Origin: an uncultured Lachnospiraceae bacterium
GTDB taxonomy: Bacteria > Bacillota > Clostridia > Lachnospirales > Lachnospiraceae
NCBI GenBank assembly: GCA_947169385.1
Contig: CAMVPR010000016.1
Location: 1 to 56,150 of the forward strand
Reading direction: 5' to 3'
Length of the DNA stretch: 56,150 nucleotides
In this document: one piece after another, positions 34,861 through 42,932 of the stretch
Layout of the letters: the number at the start of each line of letters is the position of its first letter
Position numbering within the stretch: the first letter of the stretch is position 1
Made by a program: the position numbers and the translations under genes
Notes under the pieces: model-generated
Seen by the model: only the letters and a program-made list of their open reading frames with translations
What the model was told of the DNA's origin: nothing
The model's database searches: none

Positions 34861-36774
34861 TTACTTATTCTTTTTATCTACCAGCTTGATAAATTCATCG
34901 CCCGGCAGAGGCCTTGAGAAGTAGTAACCCTGGATGTAATCAATGCCGAGTTTCTTCATCGCTAAGAATTGTTCCTCGGTCTCGACACCTTCTGATACAC
35001 ATCGTAGTCCCATGTCATGAGCCATATTGACAATGGTTGTCATAACCTTGTTGGCACGTTCATTGACGAAATAACTCTGTGTAAGATCCATGTCGAACTT
35101 AACAATATCAACCGGCATATCGATTACGTAATTGAGGTTAGCTTCACCACTTCCGAAATCGTCTAGGCAGAACTGAAAACCATAATCAACAAGTTTCTGC
35201 ATATTGCTGATAACTCTTGACTTAGAGTGAATAGTAGAAGACTCGGTAAGCTCGAGGCTTATCTGCTCCGGCTTGATGTCATAGTGGGTGGTAATCTGTT
35301 TAAGCTCTTCGGCAATATTCTTCTTCTCACATTGAACAACCGACAGGTTGACTTCTATATAGTGAAGGCCGTGCTCATTAATCCTGTTGTTGTGAACGAA
35401 CTTGCAGCTCTTTTTGAAGATGATGTTACCGAGTTCTTTAATCTGCCCGGTGGCCTCGGCAACAGGGATGAATCTGCCCGGAGATACAAGCTTGCCGTCC
35501 TTGTCAACCATACGAACCAAAGCCTCTGCAGATACGAACTTGTCCTCGGCGGTAGAGTAGATAGGCTGGTAATAAACGACTATTCTGTCTTCGTTGACGG
35601 CATCCTGAATCTCTTCCTTGATTATGTTAAATTCCCTTGTCTCAGCAATCTGCTCGGCATCGACTGTGACGATATGCTCTTCAAGGTAAGTATTCCTTGA
35701 ATTCATCTGACGGTTTAGCATTGCGTTGATTTCATCGGCACTCTCCGCAACCGAGCTGTCCTCCATAACAAAATAGACCGGAGTTATCTTGACCGGAGGC
35801 TCATGCTTAGGATTGTAATCCCATTGCCTTTTAAAACGCATCCTTATGGTATCAAACGCCTCTTTTAAATCGTCCTTATTGTCAAATGTCATCGTAAAAC
35901 CAAAGGTTGAATTCCTGAATACTCTGGCTTTCTTAAAGTTGCTTAAATAGTTGGTAACAGCAACCGTAAGCATTGCATTTTCATAGCTCTCAACATTCTT
36001 GTCCGAGCGATGGTTGATGAATATTGTGAGCGTAGAAAAAGGCTTGCTCCAATTGTATCGCTCTGTCATATAAGAGTTAAGCGCAGTCGCGTTAAAAACA
36101 CCGGTCTGCCTGTCGACATTCTCAACCGGATTCTCAAAGAGAGCGTATATTATCATTACCCCGAGTGCGCTTCCAAAACCTACCAGTAACAGTTGGTTGA
36201 ACATAAACTGTATCCCGGCACATATAATCCATAAGATTATCCATATTCTCATGGAGATGAGGCGCTGTGGATTCATTCTTTTTGAGGCTATTGTTACAAG
36301 ATAAAGCATGGTTATAATAGCCAGCCCCGCAGCCAAATAGGTAAAGCTTATTGAGGGACCGTAAGTAAAAATCTCTGTCCCGTTAACATGATATTTGATT
36401 GGAAGAACAGCAACCGTGACAGTGGCTATTAACAGTAGGGTAAGTGTGATTATCTGGTATCTTCTGTATAATCTGATATTATGGGAGAATGAATCATATA
36501 GGGTATACACAAGACAGGTGGCTGCAACCAATATGAGTGAAATCGGATAAGCTTTACAGATTATATCAAGCGTCAATCTGTTTAAGCTGTCTCTGTTGGT
36601 AATGGCTATGATTGAAATAATATCCAGATTGACTGAAAATATGGAAGTGAAGAGTATGCTTAAAAACATAAGCTCTGAATAAAGCTTAATTCTTCTCTGG
36701 AAAATGCTTAAAATTAAGATAACAAGTAATATTATAAGTCCGCATATCTGAAACTTGATATTCAATTTAAGCAC
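34861..36774 (-). CDS. Membrane-anchored EAL phosphodiesterase with degenerate GGDEF domain (second copy)
   Basis: A 637-residue protein. About seven membrane segments lie in residues 10-215. A GGDEF-like domain (about 220-365) has FRNSTFGF in place of the active site. The EAL domain (about 380-630) has E417-A-L, EVNLSVVQC, ELTES, LDDFGSG, VKFDMDL and SEGVETEEQ. The lysine of the usual IKIDKS motif is kept as VKFD, so activity is likely. GAGGAGG lies seven bases before the ATG. Same architecture as 20773-22710, so probably a paralogue. It follows htpG but is separated from it by a terminator. Confidence 0.92.
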   Translation of the reverse strand: MLKLNIKFQICGLIILLVILILSIFQRRIKLYSELMFLSILFTSIFSVNLDIISIIAITNRDSLNRLTLDIICKAYPISLILVAATCLVYTLYDSFSHNIRLYRRYQIITLTLLLIATVTVAVLPIKYHVNGTEIFTYGPSISFTYLAAGLAIITMLYLVTIASKRMNPQRLISMRIWIILWIICAGIQFMFNQLLLVGFGSALGVMIIYALFENPVENVDRQTGVFNATALNSYMTERYNWSKPFSTLTIFINHRSDKNVESYENAMLTVAVTNYLSNFKKARVFRNSTFGFTMTFDNKDDLKEAFDTIRMRFKRQWDYNPKHEPPVKITPVYFVMEDSSVAESADEINAMLNRQMNSRNTYLEEHIVTVDAEQIAETREFNIIKEEIQDAVNEDRIVVYYQPIYSTAEDKFVSAEALVRMVDKDGKLVSPGRFIPVAEATGQIKELGNIIFKKSCKFVHNNRINEHGLHYIEVNLSVVQCEKKNIAEELKQITTHYDIKPEQISLELTESSTIHSKSRVISNMQKLVDYGFQFCLDDFGSGEANLNYVIDMPVDIVKFDMDLTQSYFVNERANKVMTTIVNMAHDMGLRCVSEGVETEEQFLAMKKLGIDYIQGYYFSRPLPGDEFIKLVDKKNK

Positions 36775-36803
36775 CTCCTCACATCTGATTATTGAAACAA
36801 TCT

Positions 36804-36834
36804 AAAATGGTGTATGCCACATAGGCATACACCA
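36804..36834 (-). terminator. Terminator of htpG
   Basis: Perfect 11-bp stem (36808-36818 with 36824-36834), five-base loop, followed on the minus strand by TTTTAG. Confidence 0.85.
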
Positions 36835-36897
36835 CTATTTTAACATATCTGCATCTTATTAACAAGTTTATAAGATAAATTGTTTACTGTTCAGATG

Positions 36898-38820
36898 CTA
36901 CAAAGCAAGCTTTTTAAGAATCTCATTGCTTCTCGTAACAAATGCCGTCATAGCGTCAGCATTTAACGGATGATTGGCAAGAACAGCAAGGTCATACAAC
37001 TGCTTTACGATAAGCTCGGTTGTCTCGCCTTCCTTGTTGTCGATTATATATCTTACAAGGTCATTGTTAGCGTTAAGTACTAAGATCTCACCTTCACCGC
37101 CAAACATAGAAGGGTCAAAGTCACCGCCCATGCCGTATGCCTTCATCATATCCGCCATACGTCTGCTGTCCTCTGCAACCTGTAGCATAGAAGATATGTC
37201 AGCATTCTTAAGCTTGTCAACTCTTATATTGAGCTTGTCATTATCAAGCACTTTCTTAAAAATATCGGTTAAGCTTTCGGTTATATCTTTAAGTTCATCT
37301 TCCTTAACTTCCTCCTTAAAGTTGTCTAAGTCGGCGTCAATACGAAGGAACTTGACATTTGAATTAGCCTGCTCTAAGTGAGTGATGAACGGATTGTCAA
37401 TGTTGTGATTCAATAGAACAGCATCCATTCCTTCTTCTTTGAACATCTTGATGTATGAGGCCTGCTCTAATTCGTCTGTTATATAGAATACTTTGTTCTC
37501 GTATTTCTCTTTACCAGCCTCGAGATATTCAGGAAGAGTAACATACTTACCTTCGATGTTCTTGAAGAGGATATAATCTGTCATCTTCTCGTTGAACTTG
37601 TCGTCTTTAAGACATCCGAACTTGATAAATGGAGACAAATCATCCCAGAATTTCTCGTATTCTTCCTTCTCTGTCTTGCACATACCTGCTAATTTATCGG
37701 CAACTTTCTTGGTGATGTAATCACTGATCTTCTTGACAAATCCGTCGTTCTGAAGAGCAGAACGAGACACGTTAAGCGGAAGATCAGGACAGTCGATAAC
37801 GCCTTTAAGAAGAAGCAAGAACTCAGGTATAACTTCCTTGATATTATCAGCGATGAATACCTGATTATTGTAAAGTTTAATCGTTCCCTCTAAGGTATCG
37901 TATTCGGTGTTAAGCTTAGGGAAATAGAGGATTCCTTTGAGATTAAAAGGATAATCCATATTCAAATGAATCCAGAATAATGGCTCCTTGAAGTCTCTAA
38001 ATACCTTTCTGTAGAAATCCTTATACTCCTCATCGGTACAATCATTAGGATGTTTGGTCCAGAGTGGGGTAGGATCGTTGATTGGCTTAGGTCCCTTGTC
38101 TTCCTTGGCTTCCTCGGTATCTGCCTCAGTGTCCTTAGTGTCAACGTCAACAACTTCTTCCTTTTCCTCTAGAGCTTCATCAGCATTTGTAAAGAAGATA
38201 GGAACAGGCATAAATGAGCAGTACTTATCAAGTACTTCCTTAACTCTGTACTCGTTAGAGAATTCATAGCTGTCCTCGTTAAGATAAAGAGTTATAGTTG
38301 TACCGCGCTCTTCCTTGTTACCGGTACTCATCTCGAATTCGGTTCCGCCTTCTGAAACCCAATGAACAGGCTTGGTGCCCTTTCTATATGATTTAGAATC
38401 AATGGTAACCTTGTCAGCAACCATGAAAGCAGAGTAGAAACCTAAACCAAAGTGGCCGATAATCTGTTCCTCGTTGGCTTTGTCTTTATATTTCTCTAAA
38501 AATGCAGCTGCGCCAGAAAATGCAATCTGGTTGATGTATTCATTTACTTCATCCTTGGTCATACCAAGACCGTTGTCAATGATGGTAAGAGTCTTATCCT
38601 TGGAACTTGCAATAACTTCAATCTTAAATTCCTCATCATCAGCAGGAGTCCACTCGCCCATGATGTCTAATTTCTTAAGCTTGGTGATTGCATCACAGCC
38701 GTTACTTACAAGCTCACGAAGGAATATATCGTGATCTGAGTAAAGCCATTTCTTGATTATAGGGAATATGTTCTCGCTGTTGATTGAAAGACTTCCCTTT
38801 GTTACTTTGCTGTCTGCCAT
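36898..38820 (-). CDS. htpG: Molecular chaperone HtpG (Hsp90)
   Basis: A 640-residue Hsp90. The GHKL ATPase domain contains IFLRELVSNGCDAITKLKKL, TIIDNGLGMTKDEV, QIIGHFGLGFYSAFMVADKV and GTTITLYL. The middle domain contains PLFWIHLNMDYPFNLKGILYFPK and LPLNVSRSALQND. A short acidic insertion (about 222-240, DVDTKDTEADTEEAKED) joins the two, similar to the charged linker of eukaryotic Hsp90. AAGGAG is nine bases before the ATG. It is preceded by a clear promoter and a perfect CIRCE repeat, so heat-stress control by HrcA is likely. Confidence 0.97.
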   Translation of the reverse strand: MADSKVTKGSLSINSENIFPIIKKWLYSDHDIFLRELVSNGCDAITKLKKLDIMGEWTPADDEEFKIEVIASSKDKTLTIIDNGLGMTKDEVNEYINQIAFSGAAAFLEKYKDKANEEQIIGHFGLGFYSAFMVADKVTIDSKSYRKGTKPVHWVSEGGTEFEMSTGNKEERGTTITLYLNEDSYEFSNEYRVKEVLDKYCSFMPVPIFFTNADEALEEKEEVVDVDTKDTEADTEEAKEDKGPKPINDPTPLWTKHPNDCTDEEYKDFYRKVFRDFKEPLFWIHLNMDYPFNLKGILYFPKLNTEYDTLEGTIKLYNNQVFIADNIKEVIPEFLLLLKGVIDCPDLPLNVSRSALQNDGFVKKISDYITKKVADKLAGMCKTEKEEYEKFWDDLSPFIKFGCLKDDKFNEKMTDYILFKNIEGKYVTLPEYLEAGKEKYENKVFYITDELEQASYIKMFKEEGMDAVLLNHNIDNPFITHLEQANSNVKFLRIDADLDNFKEEVKEDELKDITESLTDIFKKVLDNDKLNIRVDKLKNADISSMLQVAEDSRRMADMMKAYGMGGDFDPSMFGGEGEILVLNANNDLVRYIIDNKEGETTELIVKQLYDLAVLANHPLNADAMTAFVTRSNEILKKLAL

Positions 38821-38862
38821 TTATAACATCTCCTTAAATAGTAATATTATCTGTTAACAATA

Positions 38863-38891
38863 ATAATAATCTTCATGGAGAGGAATGTCAA
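38863..38891 (-). promoter_or_regulatory. htpG promoter
   Basis: Minus strand TTGACA (38891-38886), 17-base spacer, TATTAT (38868-38863). The -35 begins seven bases after the CIRCE arm. Confidence 0.85.
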
Positions 38892-38898
38892 GAAAAAA

Positions 38899-38925
38899 TT
38901 AGCACTCGTTTAAAACGAGTGCTAA
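38899..38925. promoter_or_regulatory. CIRCE element (HrcA operator), perfect consensus
   Basis: TTAGCACTC (38899-38907), nine bases, GAGTGCTAA (38917-38925): both arms match the CIRCE consensus exactly. It lies just upstream of the htpG -35, which is unusual. Read on the minus strand the hairpin is followed by TTTTTT, so it should also terminate the DUF4349-DUF5721 transcript. Confidence 0.93.
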
Positions 38926-38942
38926 CAACAGGAATCGTTATT

Positions 38943-39422
38943 CTATTCTTCGAAATCGATATTCTTGCTTATAAGCAACTTCTTTACTGCATTTTCAAAA
39001 GAATGATCAAGCCCCTTATCCATTGAAAAAACGCTATAAGATGTCCCGGTGGTAACTATAATCTCACCATTCTTAAAAATGACATTTAAAAAGAGTCCTT
39101 CAACCTGGTCTATGGTGTAGTCATGAGTAGAAGAGTTATAAAGTATGTTGAGACTCTCTTTAGTAACACCCAAAACTATATTGAACCCGATAGGGAGCTT
39201 GTTGCCCTTGATCATTGAAAATATCAAAGGTTTAAGTTTCTTCCAACTTATGTAAGAATCCTCATCTTCCGGATTCTTGAATTCATTGTTTAGATGTCCG
39301 TCGATATTGTAGCTTATATCATGGTTGATGGACGCTTTGACACAGAGAAAGTTGTCAAATATCTCTCCTATAAACATCTCATTGGTAAAGGTTTTTAAAT
39401 CTGTCACTTTAAGTGCAAGCAT
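38943..39422 (-). CDS. DUF5721-like protein
   Basis: A 159-residue cytoplasmic protein of unknown function. The N-terminus MLALKVTDLKTFTNEMFIGEIFDNFLCVKASI with later NIDGHLN resembles the DUF5721 family of Lachnospiraceae; the family was recalled, not searched. No catalytic motif is evident. It follows the DUF4349 lipoprotein gene by three bases, with AAGGAG inside that gene, so the two are translated from one message. The transcript probably ends in the CIRCE hairpin. Confidence 0.7.
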   Translation of the reverse strand: MLALKVTDLKTFTNEMFIGEIFDNFLCVKASINHDISYNIDGHLNNEFKNPEDEDSYISWKKLKPLIFSMIKGNKLPIGFNIVLGVTKESLNILYNSSTHDYTIDQVEGLFLNVIFKNGEIIVTTGTSYSVFSMDKGLDHSFENAVKKLLISKNIDFEE

Positions 39423-39425
39423 AGG

Positions 39426-40472
39426 TTACTCCTTGGTATTGTCGCTCTTGGTATCTGCTTTAGACGGAGCGTCTGTCTTGTTGTTTTTCTTCTCTTTTTT
39501 GTTCTTCTTTCTATTGATAAGGAAAATGATAAACTTAACTATACCAAATACAATCAAGAAAACAACAATCAACTCAGGAAGAGCTCTGATCAAGAAGAAG
39601 AGTAAGCTTTCAAGGAAGCTTAAGAAAGTAGAACCTGACTCTTTAAGAGTGGCTCTAAGTCTTTCGGCAAATGTGCTGTCATGACCTTCCTCAATGACTT
39701 TAACTTCTGTGAGATTGATGTTAACGTAACTGTAGGCAACATCCGTCTCTATCTGTGATTTCCTGGTTTTTAATTGAGCAATCTTAATCTGAAGTTCTGT
39801 TAAACTCTCTTCAAGTTCAATCAATGCCTTCTCGTCTTTGATTGTTTCTATCTGCTTTATGTATCGTTCCTCCTTAGCCTCATAAATCTCTAAAGCCTTG
39901 GCGGTGTCTGAGTATTCCTGTGAAACATTCTCAGCGTTGGAATTCTTGCTCTTTAGGGTAGCAGCATTGCCTGCTCCGGTCATAAAGTCTTCATACTTAG
40001 CAGATGCAACTCTTATGCTTGCTGTGTATGTTCTTAAGTTGTTGTAAGAATTAAGAGTGCTTAAGTTCTCTGATTCGACAAATGCATCATACTCTTTAAT
40101 CATCTTCTTGATTGTGTCGTATGACTTGTCAAAATCAGTTGACTCTAAAGTTAAGCTGCCACGATAAACAAGCATGTCCTTGTTGATTGTTGAAGAAGTA
40201 GCGGCAGACTTCTCCTTCACTGTGGAGTCAAGATCTATATCATCGGAGCTACGGACCTCGTTGCCATCTTCATCGTATACAGTCTCGTCGGTTGCTACTT
40301 CATAGTCTCCTTCAGAGTATACTCCGCCCTCACCGTCTGCTTGTACCCCGGCGGATTTGCTGTTGTCATAGTCACCGGCATTGGCTGTGAATTCATTGGT
40401 GTTTCTCTGACCACAACCCGTAAATGCGAGAATAAGCGTTAATATAAGTGTTAATAGTAGTTGTTTCTTCAT
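39426..40472 (-). CDS. DUF4349 lipoprotein
   Basis: A 348-residue lipoprotein with lipobox FTGC (Cys20). A disordered acidic stretch runs to about residue 95. The DUF4349 domain follows: MLVYRGSLTLESTDFDKSYDTIKKMIKEYDAFVES, a coiled coil (EAKEERYIKQIETIKDEKALIELEESLTELQIKIAQLK) and SYVNINLTEVKV. A TM helix lies at about 290-318, with a basic cytoplasmic tail. The start is ATG 40472 with GAGG eight bases upstream. A GTG at 40487 has a stronger AAGGAG nine bases away and is a real alternative, giving 353 residues. Function unknown; the coiled coil between two membrane anchors suggests envelope sensing or structure. Confidence 0.8.
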   Translation of the reverse strand: MKKQLLLTLILTLILAFTGCGQRNTNEFTANAGDYDNSKSAGVQADGEGGVYSEGDYEVATDETVYDEDGNEVRSSDDIDLDSTVKEKSAATSSTINKDMLVYRGSLTLESTDFDKSYDTIKKMIKEYDAFVESENLSTLNSYNNLRTYTASIRVASAKYEDFMTGAGNAATLKSKNSNAENVSQEYSDTAKALEIYEAKEERYIKQIETIKDEKALIELEESLTELQIKIAQLKTRKSQIETDVAYSYVNINLTEVKVIEEGHDSTFAERLRATLKESGSTFLSFLESLLFFLIRALPELIVVFLIVFGIVKFIIFLINRKKNKKEKKNNKTDAPSKADTKSDNTKE

Positions 40473-40536
40473 ATGGATAACCCTCACTTTCTAATACTCC
40501 TTAAGTTGATACGCATCTTAATGCGAATACCGGTAT

Positions 40537-40566
40537 ATTATATCATATTTCTATTATTATTTCCAA
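40537..40566 (-). promoter_or_regulatory. Promoter of the DUF4349-DUF5721 operon
   Basis: Minus strand TTGGAA (40566-40561), 18 bases ending TGA, TATAAT (40542-40537). A small hairpin, CGCAT (40512-40516) with ATGCG (40521-40525), follows in the leader. Confidence 0.65.
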
Positions 40567-40643
40567 TGCTTACTCGCAAGCGTTGTTATCATAATTCTGA
40601 CGATGGAAGGAGAATAATAATCCTTTTATTATGTTGAAAAATA

Positions 40644-40652
40644 TGATAAAAT
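40644..40652 (+). promoter_or_regulatory. Extended -10 promoter of the chemoreceptor gene
   Basis: TG-A-TAAAAT, about 50 bases before the ATG, without a good -35. No sigma-28 motif was seen. Confidence 0.4.
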
Positions 40653-40701
40653 CAATAAATGTAAGGTTCATGTAGTGCTTTAGATGGAGGAGGGTAATTA
40701 T

Positions 40702-42759
40702 ATGAGGTTTAAGAAGATAAGTACAAGGATGCTACTGATAATTGTACCGATACTGGTTATTGGAATGACGGCGCTTAACTTAATAAGCTTGTCTAACAGT
40801 CGTAATGTCATTGATGAACAGATAGGTTATCATATGAATTCGGAGCTTAAAGCTGCCGATTGGCAGATTACCGGATACCTTAACGATATTGTTACTATGG
40901 CAGAGACGATTTCCAGCACTGTAGGGAACACGTACAAGGAGACTTCATTAAAGGAATATGAGACTATGCTTTCTGATGTCATTAAGAATAATGATATGGT
41001 CCTTGGAAGCGGGTTATGGTTTGAACCATATGCATATGATGCGAAACAAGAGTATGTCGGCCCTTATGTGTATAAGGAAGGTAATTCAACTGTTGTAACT
41101 TACGATTACAGTAATGCTGAATATGATTATTTTAATCAGGAGTATTACACGGCAGTTAAGGATAAAACAGATGCCAATATAACGGATCCCTATTATGATG
41201 AGACATCCGGCTTGGTAATGAGTTCTTGTTCGATGCCTATAATAGTTGATGGTAAATTCATCGGTTGCGTAACAGTTGATATGGAATTATCCACAGTTAC
41301 CGAAGTTATAGACTCAATTAAAGTCGGTAAAAAGGGCGATGCAATGCTTTTGGACAGTGCAGGGGTATATCTTGCAGGAGTAAGTGAAGATGTTATAATG
41401 AGTGCAACTAATATCACATCTGACAGCAATGCGTCTTTAGCTAAAGCCGGTACCAAGATATTATCAGGGGAATCGGGTGTTACTACATGCAAAACTCCCG
41501 AATTAGGTGTAGCTAATTTATATTATGACACTTTGGATATGACGGACTGGAAGCTTATTATAAGGATGCCGCAATCAGAGATAAATGCACCGGTACTGAG
41601 ACTTTTTATTGTGCTGGCAATTGTTACAATTCTTGCCATTATCTGTGAAATTGTTATAGTTGTTTTGCAGGTTAGAAGCATTTCCAATGGTATTAATCAC
41701 GTCAAGACTTTTGCAGGTTCTCTTGCGGAAGGTGATTTCTCGATTGAGCCGATTGAAGTTAAGAGGGTTGATGAACTTGGTGTTATGAGCTCGTCGCTTA
41801 ACAATATGTACGAGAGCAACCGCGAAGTTCTTTCAGGTATAGCTCGGTATGCCGTAGAGATTGATGAATCAAGTAAGCGTCTTAATATGGCGTCAGAAGA
41901 ATTGAACAGTCAATTTGAGAATGTTCAGAGACTAATGATTAGCGTTAATGAAGATATGATGACGACAAGTGCTGCAACTGAGCAGGTTAATGCATCTTCT
42001 GAGGAAGTATTGGCTAATGTCAGCCTTTTGGCCAGTGAATCTGATGAGAGTATGGAGATGAGTCAGGAGATTAAGGCGAGGGCTTCATCGATAGAGAGCA
42101 AGAGTCGTGAGTCGTACGACTCTGCGACTAAGCTTACTCATGAGATTGAAGATAGGCTTAATAAGAGTATCGAGAATGCCAAGGTTGTTGAGAGTATCAC
42201 CGAACTAACTGCTGTTATAAGCGACATAGCAGAGCAGATTAATCTTTTATCACTCAATGCTTCGATAGAAGCAGCAAGAGCAGGCGAAGCAGGCCGAGGA
42301 TTTGCGGTGGTTGCATCCGAGATTGGGTCATTAGCAGGCAGTACAAGCGAGGCTGTAGGGCAGATTCAGGATACTATCGCCGATGTTCAAGACGCGTTTG
42401 CAGATCTTATAGGCGCAGCGAATGGATTGCTCGAATTCTTGCAGGATACTGTTGCTCCGGACTATAGTAACTTCGTTGAGGTTGCAGAACAGTATGGACA
42501 AGATGCGGTGAACTTTGAGGATAAGGCAAGTAACATTTCCGGTATGTCAGCTAACATCAGACAGATTATGGCTGAGGTTACTAACGCAATCCAGAGTGTT
42601 GCTGAAGCAACTCAGGAAACATCAGAGATTAGTGGAAGAATCAGAGATTCTATCAGCGTAGCATCGGAACATGTCGAGAGTGTTTTCAGTATGTCTACAT
42701 CCCAGCAGGAGATTGCAGATACACTTGCGGATACGGTTGGTAAGTTTAAGTTAGATTAG
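40702..42759 (+). CDS. Transmembrane methyl-accepting chemotaxis protein with dCache sensor
   Basis: A 685-residue chemoreceptor. TM1 is at about 10-30 and a dCache_1-type extracellular sensor at about 35-285 ([64 protein letters not shown]). TM2 is at about 293-318, then HAMP, then the signalling hairpin with tip [33 protein letters not shown]. The sensor pattern belongs to the group that often binds amino acids or other small metabolites. The start at 40702 has AGGAGGG seven bases upstream; the longer frame from 40684 begins inside that RBS. Divergent from the DUF4349 operon. Confidence 0.95.
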   Translation: MRFKKISTRMLLIIVPILVIGMTALNLISLSNSRNVIDEQIGYHMNSELKAADWQITGYLNDIVTMAETISSTVGNTYKETSLKEYETMLSDVIKNNDMVLGSGLWFEPYAYDAKQEYVGPYVYKEGNSTVVTYDYSNAEYDYFNQEYYTAVKDKTDANITDPYYDETSGLVMSSCSMPIIVDGKFIGCVTVDMELSTVTEVIDSIKVGKKGDAMLLDSAGVYLAGVSEDVIMSATNITSDSNASLAKAGTKILSGESGVTTCKTPELGVANLYYDTLDMTDWKLIIRMPQSEINAPVLRLFIVLAIVTILAIICEIVIVVLQVRSISNGINHVKTFAGSLAEGDFSIEPIEVKRVDELGVMSSSLNNMYESNREVLSGIARYAVEIDESSKRLNMASEELNSQFENVQRLMISVNEDMMTTSAATEQVNASSEEVLANVSLLASESDESMEMSQEIKARASSIESKSRESYDSATKLTHEIEDRLNKSIENAKVVESITELTAVISDIAEQINLLSLNASIEAARAGEAGRGFAVVASEIGSLAGSTSEAVGQIQDTIADVQDAFADLIGAANGLLEFLQDTVAPDYSNFVEVAEQYGQDAVNFEDKASNISGMSANIRQIMAEVTNAIQSVAEATQETSEISGRIRDSISVASEHVESVFSMSTSQQEIADTLADTVGKFKLD

Positions 42760-42772
42760 TTAAATGTTTTAT

Positions 42773-42807
42773 GCAGGCAGTAGATTCTATTCTGCTGCCT
42801 GTTTTAT
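42773..42807 (+). terminator. Terminator after the chemoreceptor gene
   Basis: GCAGGCAG (42773-42780) pairs with CTGCCTGT (42795-42802), one G-U, 14-base loop, followed by TTTATT. Confidence 0.7.
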
Positions 42808-42892
42808 TATGATTATTCTATTTCCAATGCTTGGATTTATGTGTTAATATATATGTGTTGTATGTGTCATTACACATTCCGTGATATTCTTC

Positions 42893-42909
42893 GCGAAGCG
42901 AAGTATCTT
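42893..42909. repeat. Partial copy of the GCGAAGCGAAG intergenic repeat
   Basis: GCGAAGCGAAGTATCTT matches the right arm at 4961-4977 with one change. With the preceding CTTCGC it forms a small imperfect hairpin in the uvrA leader. Confidence 0.5.
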
Positions 42910-42932
42910 ATAAAATATTAGAGGTTACTATT

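Noticed and set aside
40558-42831. Repeated ATTTCCAATGCTT on both sides of the chemoreceptor gene
   Set aside because: The left copy is explained by the -35 of the DUF4349 promoter (TTGGAA on the minus strand). A 13-base match is expected by chance in a window this size.
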